Shown: piece after piece, positions 1 to 10,665 of the stretch | Numbering within the stretch: the stretch's first letter is position 1 | Layout of the letters: each line of letters begins with the position of its first letter | Source: Zopfochytrium polystomum | Lineage: Eukaryota > Chytridiomycota > Chytridiomycetes > Chytridiales > Chytridiaceae | Assembly (NCBI GenBank): GCA_025765615.1 | Contig: JAIVFJ010000038.1 | Coordinates: 248,001 to 312,000 of the forward strand | Direction of reading: 5' to 3' | Length of the DNA: 64,000 nucleotides | Translations under genes and position numbers: made by a program | Notes under the pieces: generated by a model | Database searches by the model: none | What the model was told of the DNA's origin: nothing | What the model saw: only the letters and a program-made list of their open reading frames with translations

Positions 1-360
1 CCGCGAGAGTGTTCCACAAACCAGGACCGCGATCCGGTTCGGAGCCAATCCAGCAACAAGAAAGAGAATGACCAACGTGATGGCGCTCATGCTGAAGCTT
101 GCCCGGCTGTGCTGTGTGCGACTTTTCGCGCTCAGTGCGGGCAGTTCCGCAGCAAAGAAGAGGTGCGTTGCGACCGAATAACAGAAGGAATATCCCAATA
201 TACACAGCGAAACGGAGTCGGGTGGATGGTGTACGCCAGACTCTTGGATCTGCGTTTCAATAACTGCAAAGACGACCAGTAGAGGCACCAAGGTGGCGAT
301 GTAGAGCAGGACCACAATAAACCACCGTGCGACCCAGTAGATGATGTGGTTTCGATCCAT
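1..360 (-). CDS. Polytopic membrane protein, N-terminal part (cut by window edge)
   Basis: The minus-strand frame is open from an ATG at 358-360 to the window edge, giving 120 residues with no stop. It shows several hydrophobic segments (about residues 12-35, 47-68, 91-107 and 110-118), so it is an integral membrane protein. It is a paralogue of the gene at 4394-6025: both start with a W-x-x-RW motif in the first hydrophobic segment, have an ET pair after it, and share a PPDS motif just before the second segment. I do not recognise the family. A stretch of 33 T (A on the coding strand) lies just upstream of the start. The rest of the gene lies outside the window, so the exon pattern is unknown. 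Confidence 0.6.
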   Translation of the reverse strand, partial: MDRNHIIYWVARWFIVVLLYIATLVPLLVVFAVIETQIQESGVHHPPDSVSLCILGYSFCYSVATHLFFAAELPALSAKSRTQHSRASFSMSAITLVILFLVAGLAPNRIAVLVCGTLSR

Positions 361-383
361 GGCGGCGACTCCAAAAATTTGAC

Positions 384-386
<3 letters not shown>

Positions 387-419
<33 letters not shown>
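387..419. repeat. Homopolymer T33
   Basis: An uninterrupted run of 33 T lies immediately upstream of the minus-strand start at 360, so it would be A-rich in the leader of that gene. Reading through it gives a poly-lysine ORF that is an artefact. Confidence 0.9.
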
Positions 420-420
<1 letters not shown>

Positions 421-2028
421 GAAAGGGCGCTCAAACTCCCCAACGGTACATTTGGATCCTTCGGAAAAGACGCCTAGTTTTGACCGAAGACTTTCGCAGA
501 GCCCATCCAGAGAATCCTCGTTTGTACCATGATTCATCGACAAGGTGTTTTGAACATGTGTGGGTCAAGAAGTTGCACGTCATTTCGATTAAGGATTGTT
601 CTTTCGATTAAGGATTGTTTCCACAATGAGAATCGTTGTCCGACATCCAGCAAATGCCGCAGTTAACAGCACAATGAGCCGCCTCGGTGCAACTGATGTG
701 CCCTGCACCATTCTGCTCGTCTAGAACGCAAGCACAGCTGCCCAACGGTCAAAATAAGCGGATATCCAACACGAAGGAAGTACAGTGAAGAGCTATCGGG
801 CGGCTTGTACTGCCGTCGCCGACTCTCACGGTTCGATGCCGCGGGGCAAGCTTGAGTCTGATACGATGCCGGTTAGCAAGAATCTACCATCGAACAGCCC
901 AGGAAATTTTCGTGGAAATATTTCATTGAATTCGCTTCTCTCCCAGTCATCTCTTCTTTGTCACTATCTTATATGCAGTGGAGATACCTGATGACCTTGG
1001 AAGTCCGAAGTGGAAGGGTTGGGTTTGCCGAGGTGATACCTTGACTGAATCAACTATGGTTCACTGCTGATGGCACTGTCTCTTCCCACCTGGCCCTTTG
1101 GGGCTGGAACAAAAAAAAAAAATTATGGATTCGCTTCCCGTTTTCTAATTCTTGATATTATTCCCGATCCATATCCAGTGGCAGATCAAAGTCTGTTTGC
1201 AGTTCGAAGCAGCCCGAAGTCTATGAGTGACTGCACCACACCCACAACCCTGCGACGGAAGTGCTAGCGATGGCAGACTGTTCAGCATTGGCAAATGCGC
1301 CACGTCGCCGACGATTGAAGCTGCTTGCACGTCCAATGTCCCTTGGTTGCGGATGTGCCTCTGACAACCTATTACTTAAATCCTGTGATGCAGCCATTCA
1401 CCGGGGAGAAAAAAAGGCGCACATGCGCGCTAGACAGTTGGTTGGCAGAGTTGGAGGTGGAGAGAGAGAAACAGAGAGAGTTTGTGTGAGAGAGAGATAG
1501 TGTGAGAGAGAATGCGTGTGTGTATGTGTGTGTCTGTGTGTGGGTGGGTGGTTTGTGTGAGAAAGAATGATCGTCTATCATTCTAAAAAATTACCTCAGC
1601 ATCTACCGTCCGAGAAAGATGAGGCAGACTGCGAAAAGAGCAAAAGCAGGTAGATCAAAGAAGGTGCTAACTGAGAAACTTGACTTCCATACCGGAGAAG
1701 AATGGGAGAACCTCCGTTTTTGATTCGGCATGCTGTTGCAAAAATGCAAGTTAGACGCATCGCATCCGCCAACGTCCCCTGAGGGCTCCTGGCAGGGCGA
1801 GAGGTGAGTCGGGAGTATGGCACCCGAAGGCGAGAAGGGTTGGTTGGGTGGAAAGTGCCGATTGGACGAGCGAGGAAAAAGCACAGCTGAATAGGGAGCT
1901 GGGGCCAAACATTGGACTAGTCCTGCCGTCCGTGTCGTTTCGGCAAACAAGGTTTGTCATTTTCTCTTTTCCATTTATTCTTTTCTTCTCTTCGAAATGA
2001 GAGAAGGTTTCGAACTACGACCGAGGAC
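421..2028. other. Intergenic region with small repeats, no gene seen
   Basis: No ORF here has convincing coding character or a recognisable motif. There is a perfect 18-bp tandem duplication (583-600 and 602-619, one base apart), an AG-rich microsatellite at about 1460-1510, and a TG-rich stretch at about 1511-1560. The opposing ORFs at 1596-1960 are short and overlap each other in several frames. Confidence 0.5.
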
Positions 2029-2044
2029 GGACTGCCCAGCCTGC
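2029..2044 (+). repeat. 5' target-site duplication of the LINE
   Basis: The 16-bp string GGACTGCCCAGCCTGC occurs here and again at 4152-4167, directly after the A-rich 3' end of the element. This matches a target-site duplication made by target-primed reverse transcription. A run of 10 A follows this copy. Confidence 0.85.
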
Positions 2045-4151
2045 AAAAAAAAAACTTCCGCCAATTGGCACAACGACCACGCGACTGCAACAGTGCCACC
2101 GCTTTGCAATCGCGATCGCGATCGCAATCGCGACTGCAACCCCAGCATTTGTGCAGCAGTCGCAGACCGCTTGAGAGGCGGAAACCGATTAGAACAGAGC
2201 TGTTTTTGGGGGAAACGGTGTTAGTAGCTCCTGTGCGGAATTGAGAGGGCTACACAGTGCCACCCTCGGTGGCGTCTATGCGAAAGAAAAATTTTTTTTG
2301 AAAATTTTTTAGTGCCACCCAGGACGTTTTCATTCAACTTGACAACAGTTCTGTAGTTACCGCTTATAATCGCTTGTTCTCTCACGCCCCCCAACCCCAT
2401 CGCGTCCTTCTCCGCAGCTACCCTCGGCCCACAACCTGCCCCGCCCATCAATCCCCTCCTTGTCCCCTTCCGCTCTCTCCTCCGTTCACCACTTGCCTGC
2501 CTCTGGTGCCTCGTTGGACAGGCCCTTTTGAAGCGTGTTGGACCTCTGCCGACTGTGGTCTGGACCCACGGCCACTCTGGCTTGGCCGGCAAGGAGGCAG
2601 CGGACCAGCTTGCTTCAAACCTCGAAGTCACAACGCCTCCCATTGACATCCCCTTCACCACGCAGCCTCTCTTACCTGCAACTGCCTTCATTGGTGAGAC
2701 AGCAGTCCTTGGGCAACTTCGACGACAACTCCGCCGCCTTCACCAACACACCCTTCGCAACAGTCTCTCCACTTATTCGTTTGCTTCTGCTTTCCGCAAC
2801 TCTTTTTCTTCTGTTCACTGGGAATCCACTTTTCTAGTTATTCATTCTGGTATCCGCCCCTCTTCTCTTTTTGATACTCTTTCTGCTTCACATTGCTGCA
2901 AATTCCGCCTTCAGTTACTCACTGAATCCCTTCCCTCTCAATCCCGCCTCCACCTTTGGTACCCGACAGTTTATCCCAATGGATTCTGTCGTCGTTGCGC
3001 CACTGAACTGGAGACCTTTTCCCACGTTTTTCGTTGCCCAGTACCTCATGGTGCTTACCTTGCTGTTTAAAGCTCTCTTGCTTCCGCCCTCGCCGCTTGC
3101 TTCCCTTCAGACCCCTTGCACCCTTCCCCTCACTCCTTTGTTCCCTTCTGGCTCAACCTCCCTGAGTTTTCCCTCTCTGTCAACGCACCCCTCAACTTCC
3201 TCACCCTCCTTTGTGGCGTCATCCCTCAGTCCTTTTACGATATCCTTTACCACTGCGAGACCTTCCTGGCTGATGATGTTGTCACAGCTCTTGTGCGCAT
3301 CTTCCACGATTTCCTCCTAGACGTCCACCGACTCATCTGGCGCCCTCGTTGCAAACGAGACTATCCTTTGGGAATGTGACCGCGGCATTACACCTTCTGA
3401 CAAGCGCAGCCACCGCCCACCACCTCCCCACTCCACCTCCACCTGCCAGTCCAGTTGTGACCCCAACACCCTCCCCGGTTGCGAGCCCCGCTCTTCCTGT
3501 CACGCCCACCCATCCTGCTTCCTCGCGCTCTGGCACTCCGCAACCATCTGTCAGCACTACTACTTCCCCCGCAACCTCCAGCACCCTCCGCTTTGCCGAC
3601 AGCGGCCACCTCGTGCCCCTCAATGCCACTTATGTGGATGCCACCACACAAACGATTGCCCTCCCGACTGGCTCCTTACGCGAAGAGGAACCTTGGCTTG
3701 GCGTCAGCACTACCTCGGCCTTGCTCGTCCAGCTCTTAGTACTCTTTGGATTCGACGCACAGTTCAGGTCTCCAACCCACCTCCACGGGCAGCTCCTCCT
3801 CGCCCTTCATATCCTGTGCCCCCAGACGTACATTGATGACTATCACCTACCCCTGCTCCACTCCTCCTCCGCGGCGCTGCCTTCTTCCACTCTTTCTCTG
3901 CATCTTAGCCCTCTCTGCTGTCAATTGACACTTTCTGCAGGGCCTTGGCCGTCTCCTTATGTTCTCTCTCTTTTGTTATCTTGAGGTGTTGCCTTTCTTT
4001 TATTTCCTTCCCGGTGGGTAAGCGGCTGGGGTGGCCTGTGTGCGGCAACGTACTTGGTTCTGTCAAGGATCTTGGCTTCCTGCCATTCCTGCGTGGCATT
4101 ACACTCTTCCCGTCACGCAGCTCCGGCTGTGTGGAATAAATAAAAAAAAAA
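2045..4151 (+). mobile_element. 5'-truncated non-LTR retrotransposon (LINE) remnant
   Basis: A 2.1-kb insertion is bounded by identical 16-bp repeats and ends in AATAAATA plus ten A. Inside, the plus strand carries the C-terminal part of a LINE ORF2: an RNase H region (DNSSVV near 2340, then WTHGHSG and an AAD motif near 2568-2610), followed by a cysteine-rich C-x2-C-x7-H-x4-C knuckle near 2985-3035. The reverse transcriptase and endonuclease are absent, so the copy is strongly 5' truncated. Frames switch near 2480, 3070 and 3380, so it is not functional. Fungal LINEs with an RNase H domain are mostly of the Tad1/I type; assigning this copy to that group is inference. Positions 2100-2140 hold a GCGATC-type simple repeat. 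Confidence 0.8.
2528..3379 (+). pseudogene. LINE ORF2 C-terminus: RNase H end, zinc knuckle and tail, frameshifted
   Basis: From 2528 the frame reads the last RNase H block (GHSG, then KEAADQLAS) and a cysteine/histidine knuckle (FCRRC, then HVFRCP) typical of the end of LINE ORF2. The frame stops near 3070; protein-like sequence resumes in another frame (3116-3379) and ends with an IWRPRC motif. A third, cysteine-rich frame continues toward about 3800. Two or more indels therefore separate the pieces. The upstream RNase H block (DNSSVV at about 2340) is in yet another frame. Confidence 0.7.
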
Positions 4152-4167
4152 GGACTGCCCAGCCTGC
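4152..4167 (+). repeat. 3' target-site duplication of the LINE
   Basis: This is a perfect 16/16 match to 2029-2044, abutting the A tail. It marks the 3' border of the insertion, 226 bp from the stop codon of the next minus-strand gene. Confidence 0.85.
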
Positions 4168-4393
4168 TCCCTTGGCCAGAAGCAACCCTGGTCTTGCTCT
4201 AATTGTCGGTAGAGACTATGTTGCAATGGACCCAAATTCCTCGTCTGCAGTTTCGTACAGTGGATCGAACTTATCGAACACGCGTTTTGGAGAAAAGTCG
4301 TCTCCTGCATGTTTATGTTCAGATCCAAGTTATGGGTATGACATTGGCTGCAGTCAGGAACAGTACCGACGCGCCCCAATCTCTGCCATGACT

Positions 4394-6025
4394 CTATGTT
4401 GGAGAACATCCGCTCCCTCCGAGCAATCCTCTCAACACAGCAATAGAACAGCACGAGAACCCCGCCGCGGCAGCACCACCGCCGACGGCGGCCAGCCAGC
4501 CGGAAAAGACGGTCGGTTCCCAAGTGCCGTCATCGTCCGACACGCTGGTCCTGAGAATCTCTCCACTATCGCCTACATCGATCATTGAGTGAATCTTCCG
4601 CGCAGCCCGGCCTTCTTTTCTTTGCAGCCAGAGCTGCCGACCAAAGTACAGTGAGTCGGCGACGATGGCTCCAAAGAGCATAAACCCGCCCCGGATGGCC
4701 GTGTGCTGGACGTTGATGATTCGCAGCCGAAACGCGCACGAAGGTGAAAGCTGCTGGATGGGCGTGTCATTGCAGAAAAAGAACACCGTCGTGATGATTC
4801 CAGTGGCAAGCCCACTTTGGTTTGCGAGGTATGTGTGGAACTTGGAATACAGGTCTGGCCGCTCTTGGAGTGCGTCCTGTGCGATTGCTCGAAAGGAGAC
4901 CCGTTGATTCCCAGGATGTAGCAGGGACCACGAGAAGCGGATGACGCAGGCGAGGACATCAATGAGGGGATTCAAACAGAGCCATCCGAGAAGGAACAGC
5001 ACGAAGATCCACTCGTCGCTTTCGGAAATTCGCAAGATTGTGACGGCCGGAACAACCTGGAAAACTGGGGCTATCTTAGTATTCAGACAGCCCAGCTTCG
5101 GAAGCAGTCACGGTACCACTGAGAATCATTATATGTGCGAGGAATTGAATGATTGTAATCTTTTTCAGCGCGTCGGATCCATCCCCGCTCTCCACAGACG
5201 GAAGGCTCCCCCCCACGTCTCCCGCAGAACCCTCCGTGAACTCGAGATCGATGGGTCTACTCTTCTGCACCAGCCTCCTCCGCGAATCGACGCGAAACTG
5301 CCGCGACACGGACATGAGCCAAACCACCTGCAGCCTCTGAAGCACGACCGAGGTCATAAACATCCCTGCGGCCCCGACGACCTGCACCACGCCGCTGACT
5401 TCGGGGAACTCGGTGATGCTGGTGTACCCCGCCGAGAACCAGAACGTGCTTGTTTCGATCCCGCTCTGCGCAAAGGTCCCGACGGCAGCTTTCAGTGCGA
5501 TCATGCGCGTGGAGTCGTTGGACGGAGATAGCTGCCACAGCAGAAGGAATATTCCTGCGAGAAAGGATCAGGGAGGAAAATACGGTATGGGGAAGAAGCA
5601 GGTCGAAAAACATCTTCAGAAGATTGAAGTTTTCCTTGGTATTTACATCCATCCAAACCTGGAATCCGCGCAAATGTTCCCACGACGATGATCGCCGCCC
5701 GCGAGACAGCGAATATTCCTAAAATCAGCAAAATAATCCCAGTTACGACACCCGTGGCCACCGCAGTCCACACCATCCTTGATCGCAGCCGCGGATCCAT
5801 GGCTGTCTGCTCGACCAGCACCAGCATAACGGCCCCGACCGTGATGCAGAGCGGAAACGCCAGAAAATAGAACGACGCGCTGTCAGGCGGCTTTTGCCAG
5901 CCGCCGCGGATAGCCGCGGTTTCGACTTTGGCGAGCGCGAGCAGGAGCAGAGCTGCGGTGGCCGTGTACGGGACGATGAGAACACACCATCGCGTCGCCC
6001 AGAATTGCAGCGTTCGGGTTGACAT
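4394..6025 (-). CDS. Polytopic membrane protein (paralogue of the gene at 1-360), 3 exons
   Basis: Three exons fit in phase: 5659-6025, 5112-5554 and 4394-5056. The introns are 104 nt (donor GTTTGG, weaker) and 55 nt (GTGACT to TTTTCCAG, with a CTAAG branch-like motif), giving about 490 residues. There are roughly seven hydrophobic segments: four in exon 1, two or three across exons 2-3, plus a loop of about 60 residues rich in charged and Ser residues after the fifth. The C-terminus has a Gly/Ala-rich hydrophobic stretch. The start ATG is followed by a W-x-x-RW motif and a PPDS motif shared with the edge gene at 1-360. The family is unknown to me; topology resembles a receptor-like or transporter-like 7TM protein, which is inference. 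The ends of intron 1 are the least certain part. Confidence 0.65.
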
Positions 6026-6775
6026 TCGCGTCGGACAATTTCTCTGCCTGGGATAATTCCACCACAAGCTTTCGGGTTGACTTTGAAATCGGACAAATGT
6101 ACTTCTACCATGAAGTCCACTCCTAACGGAGTAAAAATACGCACCATCGCGCGACCCGCGTCTCAAAAGCAAATCGAACGAGAGTCTCCACACTCACTCG
6201 CTCACGACTGTCGCCCTTTATACTCAATTGGTCCTGCGCGTCGAGGTTTCCTTTCTCGTGAATGGCGGCAGTTCGTTTCAACAATTGGCTGCCCACATTT
6301 CGAATTTCGAGGCTGAGGGGGGAAAAAAAGAACAACATATGCACCCCGTATAGTACACCCACTATAGTAAGCCGAGTTTTCTGGAAAATCAACTTGAGCG
6401 ACTCTTGCGCTTCGCCCGATCGGCAAGACGTCGCCACATCGGTCACGCGAACTGCATCTTTCGATCCACGTCCAATCAAAACAATCATTCAACTGCGAAT
6501 CACAGGAGTGCTGATTCTCATGGTATGAACGGTAATCTTTCCTTCACTGAGAAGTGAACGTTTCAATAATATAAAGGGCGTTACCGGGAACGCTTCAAAT
6601 GGGGTAGCGAGAGAAGTGATATGAAGGTTACTGGCTCAAATGTGGTGAAACAACCTCCTCCGGCAAAGAAAACGTGAAAACGTAGGGCAATCTTCCCATC
6701 GAAGGTATTTGACAGATAAAGAATAGGGGTTTTTTAAGAAGGTATTGCCAACTCGAATCCAACCAAAAAAATATC
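6026..6775. other. Intergenic spacer between two minus-strand membrane protein genes
   Basis: This is the presumed promoter of the 4394-6025 gene and the 3' flank of the 6776-7769 gene. The short overlapping ORFs around 6123-6528 on both strands carry no motif. I see no repeat or RNA gene. Confidence 0.5.
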
Positions 6776-7769
6776 TCAAGGGATCTCCTGGTAGGGCTCA
6801 AGCTCGACCGCGACCGGAGTCACCATTGGGTAAGGGTGGAGCATTTCAAACAACTGAAAGGGGTTCCCAAGAAGCAGAACAACCATGACGATCTCCGGAA
6901 CGAGCGAAAGTCCGTAGTAGGAGACCTCACCATTGAGGTGGCCCGTAAGGTTGAAAGTGATGGCATCTGGTAGAATGGCGGGTACGGCCATTGAGTCAGT
7001 TGTGAAAAGAAAGGAAAGATTCATTTTTGCAGTCGCCACCGCGTGAGACTCACATGAGACCTTGACGCACAAGAGCAAGGACTGAAGTGCAACGATGGAT
7101 GCAATGTTGGCGCCGATTTCGACCCTTTTGTTTACGAGCACCAGAAAGGGCAAGGCATTGACAGCGAGTAACAACCAGTTTGAGGTGTCGCGCAGTGTGT
7201 AGGACGTGGTGCTGACAGTGTATGGCGGAGTCGAACTCTCGCTAGAGATGCGCGACACGGCGGTAATGGCGAGAATGATGATACCAATCAAAACGTACTT
7301 GAGGACGCGTCGGAACGTTTGGCGATGAGACTCAGCGGGGAAATTCCAGCTTTGCGGCGTATGCGTTCAGGAGGGCATTGAGGTAAACGGAGAAAGGATT
7401 GAGGTCAGTTGAGGTAGAGGGGTAGCGCGAAGCTCACATTAAATCGAAGTGCATAATGTTGATATGGGACAAGGGCAACAGGCCAAGCGCAGAGACGGCT
7501 TGGACGGTGGCAAACAGTGCGATGCTCGTGCCGTTGTCGCCGATCGCGGTGACACCCCTGAGGATCATGTATATCAGGCGGATCGCGGCCCAGGCCGTCA
7601 GTCGCACGGCGATCGCCTTCAGAGAGGGTCTCTTCTCCTTGATGGATGGAACGAGAACGGAAAGAACGATTGCGACGAGGAGGCCAAGGTAGCCCGCGCC
7701 AAAGACAAACGCCGGAGTCGGTGTCCAGCCGGAGGCTGTCGCGAGGTTGGGCGAGGAGGAGGAGCTCAT
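6776..7769 (-). CDS. Seven-TM membrane protein, unrecognised family, 3 exons
   Basis: Exons at 7438-7769, 7054-7349 and 6776-6966 join in phase across introns of 88 nt (GTGAGC to CAAAG) and 87 nt (GTGAGT to ACCAG). The second intron is a multiple of three without a stop, so an unspliced ORF runs through it. The protein is about 270 residues with an extracellular-looking Ser/Thr-rich start, about seven hydrophobic helices, and a short acidic tail. The helices start near residues 20, 55, 85, 128, 165, 190 and 225, which suggests a 7TM protein like RTA1-type or receptor-like families, but I see no diagnostic motif. It is the third membrane protein in a row on this strand but has no clear sequence similarity to the other two. 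A GT repeat lies just upstream of the start. Confidence 0.65.
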
Positions 7770-7777
7770 TGTGGTCT

Positions 7778-7780
7778 GTA

Positions 7781-7814
<34 letters not shown>

Positions 7815-7816
7815 CT
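7778..7816. repeat. GT/CA microsatellite
   Basis: A GT dinucleotide tract, imperfect at both ends, lies 10-45 bp upstream of the start of the minus-strand 7TM gene, inside its leader or promoter. Confidence 0.85.
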
Positions 7817-8229
7817 TGTGTGTTTGGTGTCAATGTACTTGCTTGTGCGGCAGTAGCGCAATGCCGTCAAAAAGGAATGTCCCAAGTTCTGCGATTAGGA
7901 CTGGACCGCCTATTTATTTATCTGTTTGTTTTTCGAGTTGATCGACGGTAAACAAACAAGTGCCCGATCATCTAATACTATAATTCAAAGTCCGTCCACA
8001 CGCACACACGCTCACGAACCTCCGGAGACCGCGTCCGACAGTGCCTGCCCCAGACAGAGCTGCCGGCCTGTGATTGCTTGCAAATAGCCTCCTTGCCTTG
8101 ATTGATTTGATTGATGCTGCGAGACTGGGTTTTTTTTTCTTGGCTGGCTGCCTGCTACCCCCGCAAAAGCGCAAAGGGAGCCGGAGAACGTGTCTTGTTC
8201 CTCGGCTGCGCCGGGTTTGCCTGGGCAAA

Positions 8230-8485
8230 ACAAAAAAAATTTTTGGCCCCGAGACGCAAATATTACTGTCAATTTCATATACCTTGAGATTTTGAGGCAG
8301 CAAAAAAAAAGTTTGGTGGAGGGCAAAAAAAACTTTTCACTATTGGAGACGGACCACCCAGAAATGGAGACCAACCACCCCCCAATCGAAAACTTTTTTT
8401 TGGTCCCTCTGAAACATTTTTTTTTCAGCCCAAAAATCTCAAGGAATATGAAATTCACTGTAATAAAAGCGAAAAAAAATTTGAA
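8230..8485. mobile_element. Foldback (long imperfect palindrome) element, MITE-like
   Basis: The left arm (about 8230-8345) and right arm (about 8375-8485) are inverted copies of each other. For example TTTCATATACCTTGAGAT at about 8273 pairs with ATCTCAAGGAATATGAAA at about 8436, and the matching continues outward to a TTACTGTCAATTTC / GAAATTCACTGTAA pair and inward through the poly-A/T blocks to the GTTTGGTGGAGGG / GGTCCCTCTGAAAC pair. Only about 30-40 bp separate the arms. There is no coding capacity. No target-site duplication is obvious at the frayed, A/T-rich ends, so mobility is inferred from structure alone. Confidence 0.6.
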
Positions 8486-9040
8486 GCACAGCCACGAATC
8501 GTCACCCACAAATCCACGAGAAGAAAAAGGATATGCAGGAAAGGAACATTCTGCGGAAATGAGACTGCTTTCCTGCCGGCACGAATGAAGAAACGCAGCG
8601 GCTACCTGTCTCTCCCGGCGGTTGTGCTGTGGACCTTCGAGCCACACGCTTGTCTCCTTCCTTGTTTTCATTTTTCTTTCTGTCATCCATGGCGTGCGCA
8701 CACGATGGAGCCACAACACCGTCTGATTGTCACGCACCCGGCCGTTGATCTCCTCGGTATGGCTAGTTTACTCCAGCGACTACTACGTCGCTTCCTACAG
8801 CCGGCTGCCCGAAGGGGGCCGGCCGCTGCAGAGTGGTTGGTGTCGCGTATACCAAGAGCTTAGTTCTGCGGCCGTATGCCGGATCGGCTGGCAAACTGGG
8901 AGCCAGATCGGAGATATGTACCACTACGCGTCCCCTCCCACTCTTCACTGCCAGCACCCGGCACCATGCCTACGCTGCCGCAGCTTACGACGGCTGTATG
9001 GTCGGAGAAGATCGGCGGCAATGAGCTGAGAGCTTGCGGA

Positions 9041-9076
<36 letters not shown>

Positions 9077-10665
9077 AAACTTAACGGAAAAAAGCATCGT
9101 TCTTTAGTTCAACGGGCCCTGGCGCAATCGGGGAAGCCGCTCCCAACAAATCATGCCCACGCCGATGTTAGTGCGTGTGCGCGCAATTGTTGTGAATGCG
9201 TTTGCCTTACGAATGATAACTCGAAGTCGCTACTTGAGATAAACCGGACTAAAAAAAAAAGAGTGCACCGTGTATAACGGTTGTGCGAACTGACGACGCA
9301 AACAGGGAAGCAGCTTCACCGCGCCGAGTGGCACTCAGAGGGGTTTCAAACATTACCAATACACAGTGAAGGTGTGCAAAGATCTGCATCCTTCCCGTGG
9401 AGGGAGACTTGCACCATTGATCTTTCAGAGTAAAACCTTGATGGGGGTGGGAACTGGGTGGGGTGAAGCAAAACTGACTTGAGTTGTTAACATTTGGAGG
9501 AGGGCGCAGCCCGAACGCCACCAAAACTTCCGCACCACTTGCGTGGACGCCCTCCTCTTTAGTTTCCCTTTTCTCTGTTAATCGTCAACGTTTAAAACAG
9601 GAACATTGCACAGTTGACGTTGAACACAGTTGGCGCTTCCTCCCTCTTAGAACAACTGACCAATGTGTCCCCAAAAACTGACCAGACCAGACAGAAGCGA
9701 CAATCCGTTCCACGTCGGCTCGAAATCAATCGCCTGCAAGCTGCAACTGCGCGATTAACGGAATCCGTCAGTCCGGTTGAATCTGTGGTGGGAGCGATGA
9801 TCTGCTATCGCGAGCTCACGACGGACCATCAACTGGCTCCGACGTGATGTACAGCCGCGACGTCCTACCGCCCTCCCCTTCCTGTCGGGTATCTGATGTA
9901 TGTCAGACAAAGGTTTTCTGACAAACAACAGACTGGACCAAGACTGCGGGTGGGGTGTGGGGGTGGCTGGGCGGCAAAAACGTGGCAGTTTCCGCCGCCG
10001 TAATCAACAGCGAGCCGCCACCTAAACATTTGACACGCCCATCAAACCAAAATAGGAGACCGGTGGAGATGGTTGACAATTATACCCTGTTTGGTGGCGG
10101 TAAATACCGAGACTGGTGGCGCAACCTATGAGGGGGTGCTGTTGCGGTGGCAAGTTGCCTTTCTGGGAAGAGCAGGGGAGATGGGGCATCTGGTGGCGAC
10201 GGTCGACGAGGACAAGACCCGCAAGGCGTGCGTGCCGTGTCGGCGGCGAATTCATCGGCTGATGGAAATAAAGACAGATCAGCAGACATGGGACGCAGAC
10301 AGAGCCCGCTGTTAGTTGGCACCAACAGCCGAAAAGCAAGCAAAAAGTAAACAAAAAGAAAAAACAAGCAAAAAAAAGTTAAGGGTAACGATGCACCAAC
10401 ATAGCAAAACTGGAAAAAACGTGGCCAGAGTGCATAATGTGGGAATTCTTGAGTTTTTTTTTCTGTCTGTTTTCACCAAGAACGGCTGGCTTTCCTTTTT
10501 GAGGAGGATGTTCCCACGCCACCAGGCCTACTATAAAACCAAAGAGATGCGCCTTCTGCACGTCGCCTTCAACAGCTCCAACTGATTTTTGCACACACGT
10601 CGACTGCGCACCCAACGACCGTCCAACAAACAAACTTACCAGCTTGCTTCTACTCAGCCAAGAGA
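8486..10665. other. 2.2-kb intergenic region, no supported gene
   Basis: Several short ORFs overlap on both strands (8585-9029, 9249-9847, 10022-10633) but none shows a motif, consistent composition bias or splice structure. It contains a run of 30 A at 9044-9073. The last few hundred bases are the upstream region of the kinase gene. Confidence 0.45.
9044..9073. repeat. Homopolymer A30
   Basis: An uninterrupted A run in non-coding DNA. It could be the tail of a retroposed sequence, but no duplicated flanks are visible. Confidence 0.85.

Noticed and set aside
132..443. Minus ORF with a poly-lysine stretch near the left edge
   Set aside because: It reads the T33 run; the true frame starts at the ATG at 358-360.
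785..870. A tRNA-like B-box (GGTTCGAT) upstream of the LINE
   Set aside because: The flanking bases do not form a T-stem and no A-box or acceptor stem fits.
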